Source: an uncultured Bacilli bacterium
Lineage (GTDB): Bacteria; Bacillota_I; Bacilli_A; RF39; UBA660
Assembly (NCBI GenBank): GCA_934176955.1
Contig: CAKPOS010000003.1
Location: 56,725 to 120,724, forward strand
Direction: 5' to 3'
DNA length: 64,000 nt
The notes under the pieces were generated by a model, which worked only from the letters and a program-made list of their open reading frames with translations, did not search any database and was not told the origin of the DNA. The translations under genes and the position numbers were made by a program. How positions within the stretch are numbered: position 1 is the first letter of the stretch; every line of letters begins with the position of its first letter. This document shows positions 8,273 through 15,473 of this stretch, one piece after another.

Positions 8273-8306
8273 TTTTAGCTTATCTAATTCATCAAAAGTA
8301 TATGGT

Positions 8307-8597
8307 TCACCATTTACAAGTTTTTTTATTAACTTCTTTTTGAACTTTTTCTTCAACAGTTTTATTAAAATCATCTGTTAGTGAGATATATCCCTTTTTA
8401 TAATAATTTTGAAGATTATTAACTCTATTGACTTCCTTTTTTAAATCTTTTACTTTGCTTTTCAATTCTTGATTTTTTTGTTCTAATTCATCTATTTTTT
8501 TTGAAGGAATCATCAAGTTTTTTTTTTTTTTTTTTTTTTTATTTAGTTCATCAATTTGTTCTTTTTCACGATTAATATTATCATCCATGATTTTCAC
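8307..8597 (-). pseudogene. Coiled-coil protein gene, frameshifted near its 3' end
   Basis: Open frame of up to 96 residues (GTG 8597, or ATG 8588), almost entirely charged coiled coil, with a run of seven lysines coded by an A23 tract (plus-strand T23 at 8518-8540). As written it ends KKTCKW. Removing one A from the A7 run at 8321-8327 lets it continue as KKLVNGEPYTFDELDKLKPAT to a stop at 8261-8263. The alternative ending looks like genuine protein, so a one-base frameshift is likely, either real or a homopolymer sequencing error. It lies wholly inside the inverted-repeat element. Function unknown; it is too short to be a transposase. Confidence 0.55.
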
Positions 8598-8703
8598 TAC
8601 TTTCTACAATACATAGATTATAACAAAAAAGATTATAAATTAAAAGCATAAATTATAGGATATTCGCATACTCAAAATTTAGGGTGTGAATAGTTACAAC
8701 GAA

Positions 8704-8768
8704 CTAGTTATCTACATGTGAAAAAACTTGCTTTTTTTTTTTTTTTTTGATATTTTTTAGATAACTAG
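8704..8768 (+). promoter_or_regulatory. Inverted repeat with T17 tract and possible promoter of the surface-protein gene
   Basis: CTAGTTATCT (8704-8713) is inverted as AGATAACTAG (8759-8768). Inside lies a run of 17 Ts (8732-8748). A possible promoter is TTGCTT (8728-8733), a 17-bp spacer almost entirely T, and TATTTT (8751-8756). Slippage in the T-run would change the spacer. The promoter reading is speculative; the repeat and homopolymer are plain. Confidence 0.4.
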
Positions 8769-8812
8769 AAGATAAATAATTTTTAATTATAGCGGTTGGA
8801 GAGTGGTTCTAG

Positions 8813-11428
8813 GTGAAGAAAGATAAAAGGAAAATAATTGGGGGATTTGTTGGGATAATATTATTTATGTGTTGTGTTACTTATTTTACGTATGCTTTTT
8901 ATCAATGGAAGAGTGGTAATAGTGATGTTAATTTAACGATTAAAGATTCAACTGGAGGAGGAGAATGTTCTAATGGACCTAATGTAGATGTTTCTAATAT
9001 TGGGCCTGTTTTAAATGTTAGTGATGGAGTAAAAGCTAACTTTTCTGTAAAAAATAAAAGTTCTTCTAGTATTTCTTTAACTTTAGGGTTAAAGATTACT
9101 TCAATTAGTAATCCTCTTAGAGTAGAATCTTTTAAATATGCTTTATATCAAGATACAACAGGGAATGATACTTTTGATTATAGTACTAATCCTATTTTAT
9201 CAGGTGATTTTAGTAAAATGCGTGTAGGAGATAATACATTATCTACTACTTTAACAGTAGAAAAGGAAAGTACTTATTCTTTTCAATTTATTGTCTATAT
9301 AGATGGAAATATGGAGAATGATTCTTCAATGATGAATAGTAGCTTATCCGCTTCAATTACTTATGGAGATTGTACGAATCCTTATACCTATTTAGCAAGT
9401 GTTGAGCCGGGTAGTTATGTAAAATATATAGGTAATAATGGTTGCTCAGGAAAGTCTTGTGAAGGGCAGAATGCAAACTATGTTAGTGATACGGATATGG
9501 GATATTGTTATGGTTCAAGTTACAAATATAATGCAAATGGATGGCGCGTTGCTTATGTAAAAGATGGTACAGCTTATTTAACTAGTGCAGGTTCCCCTGA
9601 ATGTATGTGTACGAATAATGATGGGACATCAGGGACAAGTTGTAATGGTTATGAAACAACGGATGGGATACCTAAGCATATAGCAAATTTAAATTCAAAA
9701 GCTTTAGCTTACTGCAACAGTACTTATGCGTATGGGGGAAAGTGTGACAGTAATAGTGCATGGAATATGGCAGATGCAGACTTTCAAACTATTACAGGTG
9801 ATAATTTAATTACAGCTTATAAAAAATCAAATTATAATAGTTATTCCATTATTAATAATGGGGGATATTATTGGTTTGCGACATCTGATTTTTCGTCCAT
9901 GGTTGCGTTCTATTGGTACCCGAGCAATTGGAATGTGAATAGCAGCCGCTCGGAATTTGCGTACGGTCTTCGTCCAGTCCTACGTCTTGCCTCTTCCGTC
10001 ATCGTGACAGGAGGCTCAGGTACCTATGAAGATCCTTATACAATTACAAATAAAATCACTAAGTTATCTGAAGCTGGAGAAGGTTCTTATGTAAAATATA
10101 CAGGAAATAATGGTTGTTCAGGAAAGTCTTGTGAAGGACAGAATGCAAACTATGTCAGTGATACTGATATGGGATATTGCGATGATTCTAGTTATAAATT
10201 TAACGCAAATGGTTGGCGTGTTGCTTATGTAAATGATGGTACAGCTTATTTAGCTAGTGCAGGATCACCTGAATGTATGTGTACCGATAGTGATGGAACA
10301 GCAGGGACAAGTTGTAGTAATGATGAAGAAACAGGCGGATTGCCAAAACATATAGCAAATTTAAATTCAAAAGCTTTAGCTTACTGCAACAGTACTTATG
10401 CGTATGGGGGAAAGTGTGACAGTAATAGTGCATGGAATATAGCAGATGGCGACTTTCAAACTATTACAGGTGATACTTTAAGTACACGTTTTAACTACTC
10501 AGGTGGTTATTATGATAGTTATTCCATTATTAATAATGGAGGATATTATTGGTTCGCGACGCCTCTTAGTTCCTCGTCCTCGTACGCTTTCATTTGGGAC
10601 CCGAGCGGCTATCGAAAAGTGGCCGGCAGCTTCTCCAATATTTCGAACGGTCTTCGTCCCGTCCTACGTCTTGCTTCTTCCGTCGTCGTGACTGGAGGCT
10701 CTGGTACTTATGAAGATCCTTATACGATTTCAAACGGAAACACTAAGTTATCTGAAGTGGCACCCGGTAGTTATGTTAAATATACAGGAAATAATGGTTG
10801 CTCAGGAAAGTCCTGTGAAGGGCAAAATGCTAACTATGTTAGTGATACCAATATGGGATATTGTTATAATTTTGATTATAAATATAATGCAAATGGATGG
10901 CGCGTTGCTTATGTAAAAGATGGTACAGCTTATTTAACTAGTGCAGGTTCCCCTGAATGTATGTGTACGAATAGTAATGGTGTAGCTGGAACAAGTTGTG
11001 GTAGTGATGATGTGGAAGAAACAAACGGATTGCCAAAACATATAGCAAATTTAAATACAAAAGCTTTAGCTTATTGTAATAGTACTTATGCGTATGGCGG
11101 AAAATGTGATAGTAATAGTGCGTGGAATATGGTAGATGCAGACTTTCAAGCAATAACAGGGGATACATTAAGTGCAGCTTATGATCAATCAGGTGGTTAT
11201 TATGATAGTTATTCCATTATTAATAATGGAGGATATTATTGGTTCGCGACGCCTCATAAATCCACGTCCACGTTAGCGTTCTATTGGGCTCCGAGTGATC
11301 GACTCGTGAACAACTACTACTCGAACAGCGCGTACGGCCTTCGTCCAGTCCTACGTCTTCAATCTTCCGTCACTGTGACAGGAGGTACAGGAACATATGT
11401 AGATCCATATAAGATTGAAATTAAATAA
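8813..11428 (+). CDS. Membrane-anchored surface protein with three tandem repeats ending in hypervariable segments
   Basis: 871 residues from a GTG start. The order is: a short basic tail and one membrane helix (about residues 8-28); a beta-rich domain (30-190); then three repeats of about 225 residues (roughly 193-412, 416-640, 644-870). Each repeat begins GSYVKY.GNNGCSGKSCEG, contains many paired cysteines, and closes with YYWFAT, a variable stretch, then GLRPVLRL and a glycine-rich link. The closing block resembles the C-type-lectin/FGE-like fold used by retroelement-diversified proteins. The variable stretches are GC-rich and differ strongly between repeats while their flanks are nearly identical. 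The first two repeats share 92 identical bases (9677-9768 and 10349-10440). Probably a cell-surface ligand-binding protein. The ribosome site (GGAG, 11 nt away) is poorly spaced. Confidence 0.85.
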   Translation: MKKDKRKIIGGFVGIILFMCCVTYFTYAFYQWKSGNSDVNLTIKDSTGGGECSNGPNVDVSNIGPVLNVSDGVKANFSVKNKSSSSISLTLGLKITSISNPLRVESFKYALYQDTTGNDTFDYSTNPILSGDFSKMRVGDNTLSTTLTVEKESTYSFQFIVYIDGNMENDSSMMNSSLSASITYGDCTNPYTYLASVEPGSYVKYIGNNGCSGKSCEGQNANYVSDTDMGYCYGSSYKYNANGWRVAYVKDGTAYLTSAGSPECMCTNNDGTSGTSCNGYETTDGIPKHIANLNSKALAYCNSTYAYGGKCDSNSAWNMADADFQTITGDNLITAYKKSNYNSYSIINNGGYYWFATSDFSSMVAFYWYPSNWNVNSSRSEFAYGLRPVLRLASSVIVTGGSGTYEDPYTITNKITKLSEAGEGSYVKYTGNNGCSGKSCEGQNANYVSDTDMGYCDDSSYKFNANGWRVAYVNDGTAYLASAGSPECMCTDSDGTAGTSCSNDEETGGLPKHIANLNSKALAYCNSTYAYGGKCDSNSAWNIADGDFQTITGDTLSTRFNYSGGYYDSYSIINNGGYYWFATPLSSSSSYAFIWDPSGYRKVAGSFSNISNGLRPVLRLASSVVVTGGSGTYEDPYTISNGNTKLSEVAPGSYVKYTGNNGCSGKSCEGQNANYVSDTNMGYCYNFDYKYNANGWRVAYVKDGTAYLTSAGSPECMCTNSNGVAGTSCGSDDVEETNGLPKHIANLNTKALAYCNSTYAYGGKCDSNSAWNMVDADFQAITGDTLSAAYDQSGGYYDSYSIINNGGYYWFATPHKSTSTLAFYWAPSDRLVNNYYSNSAYGLRPVLRLQSSVTVTGGTGTYVDPYKIEIK
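9889..9990 (+). other. Variable region 1 (candidate retroelement target)
   Basis: Begins after the shared WFAT codons and ends in the shared CTTCGTCCAGTCCTACGTCTT block (9968-9988). Variable codons include AGC, CGC, TAC and AAT, as expected if adenines of template AAC/AAT codons were replaced. It is one codon shorter than the region in repeat 2 or 3 at its start. Confidence 0.6.
10556..10671 (+). other. Variable region 2 (candidate retroelement target)
   Basis: 61 of the 110 bases from 10561 to 10670 are G or C, against 18 of the 60 just upstream. Codons such as GAC, GGC, GCC, AGC, TTC, TCC and AAC dominate the variable positions. It ends in the same conserved 3' block (CTTCGTCC.GTCCTACGTCTT) as the other two. 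Confidence 0.6.
11246..11361 (+). other. Variable region 3 (candidate retroelement target)
   Basis: Shares TGGTTCGCGACGCCTC with region 2 at its 5' side (67 identical bases at 10499-10565 and 11189-11255) and the conserved 3' block (about 11339-11359), but differs in nearly every codon between. AAC, TAC, AGC and GAT codons fill the variable positions. Confidence 0.6.
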
Positions 11429-11488
11429 GTTAAGTTCTTATAAGTAGAGATTGACTTTTATGTGGAAAGATAATGAATATTTTATTAT

Positions 11489-11532
11489 ATGGCATGTAAA
11501 TTCTTCAATGAATTTCATGTCATATTTTTTAT
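11489..11532 (+). terminator. Terminator after the surface-protein gene
   Basis: GGCATG and AAATTC pair with GAATTT and CATGTC (one bulge, one G-T), followed by a T6 run. It separates the accessory locus from the hrcA operon. Confidence 0.65.
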
Positions 11533-11613
11533 GGATAAAAGAGTAATGATATTTGCAAAATTTAAAAACTAATGGGATAGAATATTTATAAGTATTTTAC
11601 TTTTTAAAAAAAA

Positions 11614-11640
11614 TTAGCAATTATTTCTTGACATTGCTAA
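11614..11640 (+). promoter_or_regulatory. CIRCE-type operator, variant form, upstream of hrcA
   Basis: TTAGCAATT, nine bases, then CATTGCTAA. The classical element is TTAGCACTC-N9-GAGTGCTAA; here the inner bases are AAT rather than ACT. The same variant occurs before clpB. The -35 box of the promoter lies in its spacer, so HrcA bound here would block polymerase. Confidence 0.88.
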
Positions 11641-11656
11641 TATAATATACTATAAT
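11628..11656 (+). promoter_or_regulatory. Consensus promoter of the hrcA-dnaK operon
   Basis: Perfect TTGACA (11628-11633), a 17-bp spacer and perfect TATAAT (11651-11656), overlapping the CIRCE element. Confidence 0.92.
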
Positions 11657-11700
11657 GAATCTAGCATTCGGGAAAAGGAATTGCTAAGGAGTGGTAAAAG

Positions 11701-12696
11701 ATGATATCTGAAAGAGAAAATCAAATTTTAAGAATCATTGTAGAAGAATATATCAAAACAGCTAAACCAGTAAGTTCCTCTCATATTTGTAAAAACATCA
11801 AATGTTCTAGTGCTACCATTCGTAATGAAATGGTATACTTAGAAGATTTAGGATATTTAGAGAAAAATCATTTTGCATCAGGAAGAATTCCTAGTGAAAA
11901 GGGATATAAGTATTATGTAGATAATTTAATGCAACCAAAGAATATGACTGGGGAAGATATGTTAAAACTACAAACGATTTTTAAAAATCAATCTCTTGAT
12001 TTATCAGATACGATTAAGAAGAGTATTGAACTTGTTTCAGAAATTACCAATTACACTTCAATAGTATTAGGGACAAGTGCTAAAATTAATCGGTTGAAGC
12101 AGGTAGAAATTGTTCCTCTAGAAGAAAATAAAATTCTTACAATTGTTATTACGGATAAAGGAGTTGTAGAACATAAGAATCTTTATTTACCTAATAATAT
12201 TTCAACAGATGATGTCAGAAAAACAGTAGAGTTAATTAATAAGCTAGTTGTGGGTACTCCTATTAATGAGATATCAGAAAAACTAGAATATGAAGTAAAG
12301 CCGATTATTGGTAAGTATGTTAAACAACATGAAGTATTATACAATGCCTTTTATGATGCCTTCTCTGAATTTACTAGCAATAATAATGATGTTCATTTTG
12401 TAGGAAAGAATAATTTTTTAAAGCAACCAGAGTTTTCTAATATTGAGAAAGTAAAAGAAATTCTTTCTAAGTTTGAAGATGTGAGTTCTATTAAGGAAGA
12501 AGAAAATAATGGGATTCATATTTATGTTGGTAGTGAATCAGAAATTACCAATGATACATCTGTTGTTAAGACAAAATATAATGTCAATGGAGAAGAAGGA
12601 ACGATTGCAATTGTAGGACCAAAAAGAATGGAATATGATAAAGTAGTGAGTCTACTAGATTATATTAAAAGTCATTTAGGAGGCGAAAATGAGTAA
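11701..12696 (+). CDS. hrcA: Heat-inducible transcription repressor HrcA
   Basis: DNA-binding repressor of the class I heat-shock regulon; it needs GroEL to stay folded and binds CIRCE. The 331-residue protein begins with the winged-helix domain (ERENQILRIIVEEYI, then SSATIRNEM as recognition region and SGRIPSEKGY). The regulatory domain ends in IAIVGPKRM.Y. It is the first gene of the operon, with an AAGGAG ribosome site, and overlaps grpE by 8 bases. Its operator lies directly upstream, so it represses itself along with the chaperones. Confidence 0.96.
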   Translation: MISERENQILRIIVEEYIKTAKPVSSSHICKNIKCSSATIRNEMVYLEDLGYLEKNHFASGRIPSEKGYKYYVDNLMQPKNMTGEDMLKLQTIFKNQSLDLSDTIKKSIELVSEITNYTSIVLGTSAKINRLKQVEIVPLEENKILTIVITDKGVVEHKNLYLPNNISTDDVRKTVELINKLVVGTPINEISEKLEYEVKPIIGKYVKQHEVLYNAFYDAFSEFTSNNNDVHFVGKNNFLKQPEFSNIEKVKEILSKFEDVSSIKEEENNGIHIYVGSESEITNDTSVVKTKYNVNGEEGTIAIVGPKRMEYDKVVSLLDYIKSHLGGENE

Positions 12697-13315
12697 ACAT
12701 AAAAATCATCATGAAAAAGAAATGGTTGCTGCACCAGAAGAACAAGAAGTATTAAATGAAGAAAATACTAATCAAGAAGTACCTGTGAAAGAAAAAGAAT
12801 GCAAGTGCAGTAAAGAAAAAGAAAAAACAATAGAATTACAAAAAGAACTAGAAGAGGGCAAAAAACAAATAGAAGTTTTGAATCAAAAAATTTCTTCTTT
12901 TCAAGAAGCACTTTTAAGAAATCAAGCAGAACTTCAAAATTATAAGAGAAGAAAAGAAGAAGAAAGTGAAAAAGTTTTAAAATATAAAAATGAAGACTTA
13001 ATCAAGGAATTATTAACTGTTATAGATAACTTTGAAAGAGCAATCTCGATGGATGATAATGATTTGTCTGATGAAGTATCTAAATTCTTGGCAGGATTTA
13101 AATTAATTTATACTACAATGATAGGAATTTTAAATAAGTTTGAAGTAAAAGAAATTCAAGCCGAAGGAATAGAATTTGATCCTGAGTATCATCATGCTGT
13201 CCTAACAGACCATGATGAAAATAAACCAGCAGGTGTTGTTTTAGAAGTATTGCAAAAAGGTTATATTTATAAGGATAGAGTAATAAGACCTGCTATGGTA
13301 AAGGTAAACGAGTAA
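12689..13315 (+). CDS. grpE: Nucleotide exchange factor GrpE
   Basis: Releases ADP from DnaK. The protein is 208 residues: a charged, low-complexity N-terminal tail (about 1-55, including CKCSK), a long coiled coil (about 55-115) and the C-terminal beta domain with GYIYKDRVIRPAMVKV, the family signature. The start overlaps the end of hrcA and has a strong AGGAGG inside the hrcA coding region, so translation is coupled. Ten bases separate it from the next, unusual, gene. Confidence 0.95.
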   Translation: MSKHKNHHEKEMVAAPEEQEVLNEENTNQEVPVKEKECKCSKEKEKTIELQKELEEGKKQIEVLNQKISSFQEALLRNQAELQNYKRRKEEESEKVLKYKNEDLIKELLTVIDNFERAISMDDNDLSDEVSKFLAGFKLIYTTMIGILNKFEVKEIQAEGIEFDPEYHHAVLTDHDENKPAGVVLEVLQKGYIYKDRVIRPAMVKVNE

Positions 13316-13325
13316 GGAGATATAA

Positions 13326-13550
13326 ATGAATAAAGAAAAAATAAAGAATATCATTTATATTGTAGTAGCGATATTACTATCTTACTTTGCTATTCACTTT
13401 ATGATTTGGGTATTACCATTTATTTTGGTTGCTTTACTTGCTTATTTCATTTATGAAAAATTAAAGACAAGTGATAAAAAAGTGAATAGCAATAAAAAGA
13501 AGAAGAAAAAAATAGTCATTATTGACGAAGAAAGTCATGATAATAAATAA
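13326..13550 (+). CDS. Small membrane protein inserted between grpE and dnaK
   Basis: A 74-residue protein with a hydrophobic hairpin or single long helix (about residues 9-45) and a very basic cytosolic tail (seven lysines within KKVNSNKKKKKK) ending in acidic residues. It lies tightly between grpE (10-nt gap, AAGGAG ribosome site) and dnaK (18-nt gap), so it must be transcribed with the chaperones under HrcA control. No family recognised. The position suggests a membrane-linked stress role, but nothing in the sequence proves this. Confidence 0.8.
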   Translation: MNKEKIKNIIYIVVAILLSYFAIHFMIWVLPFILVALLAYFIYEKLKTSDKKVNSNKKKKKKIVIIDEESHDNK

Positions 13551-13568
13551 AAGGAAAGGTGAATAATT

Positions 13569-15401
13569 ATGAGTAAAATAATAGGAATTGATTTAGGAAC
13601 AACGAATAGTTGTGTATCTATATTTGAAGGTGGTGAAGCACACGTTATAGCAAATGCTGAAGGAGGAAGAACTACTCCATCTGTAGTATCTTTTAAAAAA
13701 GGAGAAATTATTGTTGGAGAAAAAGCAAAACGTCAAGCTTTAGTTAATCCAGATACCATTATTTCAATTAAGAGAAAAATGGGTACTAGTGAAAAAGTAA
13801 AAGCTAATGGAAAAGAATATTCTCCAGAAGAAGTAAGTGCAATGATTTTAAGTGATTTAAAGAAAACAGCAGAAGCTTATTTAGGAGAAAAAGTAACAAA
13901 AGCTGTTATCACAGTACCAGCATACTTTAACGATGCTCAAAGACAAGCAACAAAAAATGCTGGTAAAATTGCAGGATTAGAAGTAGAAAGAATTATCAAT
14001 GAACCAACAGCAGCAGCTCTTGCTTATGGACTTGATAAACAAAATACAAACGAAAAAATCTTAGTTTATGATTTAGGTGGTGGAACATTCGATGTATCTA
14101 TTCTAGAACTAGGAGATGGTGTTTTTGAAGTATTATCAACATCAGGAAATAACCACTTAGGTGGAGATGATTTTGATAATCGTCTAGTAGATTATATCGT
14201 ATCTGAAATTAAGAAAGAAGAAGGCGTTGATTTATCTGACGATAAAATGGCTATGCAAAGAATTAAAGAAGCTGCAGAAAAAGCTAAAAAAGATTTATCT
14301 GGTATGACTTCAACACAAGTATCATTACCATTCATTGCACAAGTAGATGGTGCTCCAGTTAACTTTGAAATGGATGTTACAAGAGCAAAATTTGAGTCCT
14401 TAATTAGTGATTTAGTTGATTCTACTCTAGAACCAGTAAGAAAAGCTTTAAAAGATGCAAAATTATCAAAGAGTGATATTGATAAAGTTATCCTAGTAGG
14501 TGGATCAACTCGTATTCCAATGGTTCAAGACTTAGTTAAGAAAGAAACAGGAAAAGATCCTTCTAAAGGGGTAAATCCAGATGAAGTAGTATCTATGGGA
14601 GCTGCTATTCAAGGTGGAGTTTTAACAGGAGATGTCAATGATATTGTCTTACTAGATGTAACCCCATTATCATTAGGTATTGAAACATTAGGTGGTGTAA
14701 TGACTGTTCTAATCCCAAGAAATACAACAATTCCAACAAGCAAGAGCCAAGTATTCTCAACTGCTGCTGATAACCAACCTGCTGTAGATATTCATGTATT
14801 ACAAGGGGAAAGACCAATGGCCAGTGATAACAAAACATTAGGAAACTTCCAACTTACCAACATCCCACCAGCACCTCGTGGAGTACCTCAAATTGAAGTA
14901 ACATTTGATATTGATGCTAATGGTATTGTTAATGTTAAAGCAAAAGATTTAGGAACAAAGAAAGAGCAATCTATTACCATTACTGCAACAAATACTTTAT
15001 CAGATGAAGAAATTGATAGAATGATGAAAGAAGCAGAAGCAAATAAAGAAAAAGATGCTAAAGTAAAAGAATTAGCAGATGCAAAAAATGATGCAGAACA
15101 AGTAGTCTTCATGACCGAAAAAGCCATTAAAGATTTAGGAGATAAAGTAAGTGATTCTGATAAAAAAGAAGCCGAAGAATTAATGGATAAAGTAAAGAAA
15201 GCTATCGAAAAAGAAGATCTTGAAGAAATCAAATCTTCAAAAGATAAATTACTAGAAAAAGCAAATCAATTTGCATCAAAAGTATATGAAGAAGCAGCAA
15301 AAGCAAATCAAACAGCAGAAGGAACGGAAAATACTTCTACAGAATCAACTTCTAAAAAAGAAGATGATGGAGTAGTAGATGCAGACTTCGAAGAAAAATA
15401 A
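13569..15401 (+). CDS. dnaK: Chaperone DnaK (Hsp70)
   Basis: ATP-driven cytosolic chaperone. At 610 residues it has the normal Gram-positive length. The ATPase domain starts IGIDLGTTNSCVSI, with VYDLGGGTFDVSI and ILVGGSTRIPMVQ; the peptide-binding domain and helical lid follow, and the C-terminus is the usual acidic DGVVDADFEEK. It is the fourth gene of the HrcA operon, preceded by AAAGGTG. A perfect 9-bp hairpin separates it from dnaJ. Confidence 0.98.
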   Translation: MSKIIGIDLGTTNSCVSIFEGGEAHVIANAEGGRTTPSVVSFKKGEIIVGEKAKRQALVNPDTIISIKRKMGTSEKVKANGKEYSPEEVSAMILSDLKKTAEAYLGEKVTKAVITVPAYFNDAQRQATKNAGKIAGLEVERIINEPTAAALAYGLDKQNTNEKILVYDLGGGTFDVSILELGDGVFEVLSTSGNNHLGGDDFDNRLVDYIVSEIKKEEGVDLSDDKMAMQRIKEAAEKAKKDLSGMTSTQVSLPFIAQVDGAPVNFEMDVTRAKFESLISDLVDSTLEPVRKALKDAKLSKSDIDKVILVGGSTRIPMVQDLVKKETGKDPSKGVNPDEVVSMGAAIQGGVLTGDVNDIVLLDVTPLSLGIETLGGVMTVLIPRNTTIPTSKSQVFSTAADNQPAVDIHVLQGERPMASDNKTLGNFQLTNIPPAPRGVPQIEVTFDIDANGIVNVKAKDLGTKKEQSITITATNTLSDEEIDRMMKEAEANKEKDAKVKELADAKNDAEQVVFMTEKAIKDLGDKVSDSDKKEAEELMDKVKKAIEKEDLEEIKSSKDKLLEKANQFASKVYEEAAKANQTAEGTENTSTESTSKKEDDGVVDADFEEK

Positions 15402-15411
15402 TAAAGAAAAC

Positions 15412-15440
15412 AAGTTCTAGGTAACTAGAACTTCTTCTTT
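15412..15440 (+). terminator. Hairpin between dnaK and dnaJ
   Basis: AAGTTCTAG-gtaa-CTAGAACTT, a perfect 9-bp stem followed by the pyrimidine run CTTCTTT. It may be a partial terminator or processing site that lowers dnaJ relative to dnaK. Confidence 0.6.
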
Positions 15441-15473
15441 ATCAAAAAATAACAAAAGAAAGTAGGAATAAAG

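Larger units (their letters stand above)
8215..8698. mobile_element. 484-bp element with 21-bp terminal inverted repeats (MITE-like)
   Basis: The left end (8215-8235, TGTAACTATTTACACCCTAA and one more A) is the reverse complement of the right end (8678-8698) with one mismatch. Between them lies one short minus-strand coiled-coil gene and no transposase. I see no clear target-site duplication. Upstream at 8167-8172 is an orphan AGGAGG with no good start codon, as if the element split a gene. This is compatible with a non-autonomous transposon moved by an enzyme encoded elsewhere. Confidence 0.6.

Noticed and set aside
8191..8276. 28-codon frame starting at ATG 8191
   Set aside because: The nearest ribosome site is about 18 bases away, and the frame runs across the element's end into a palindrome.
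8307..8698. Complete insertion sequence
   Set aside because: Only a charged coiled-coil frame of under 110 residues lies between the inverted repeats; there is no transposase domain.
10503..11168. Extra open frames inside the surface-protein gene on both strands
   Set aside because: Explained by the GC-rich variable segments and repeat structure; no ribosome sites and no sensible protein.
14635..15232. Long open frames on the minus strand inside dnaK (and similar frames inside def, lon, clpB, the giant gene and others)
   Set aside because: They lie opposite strongly conserved genes, lack ribosome sites and have low-complexity Ser/Phe/Leu compositions expected of reverse frames.
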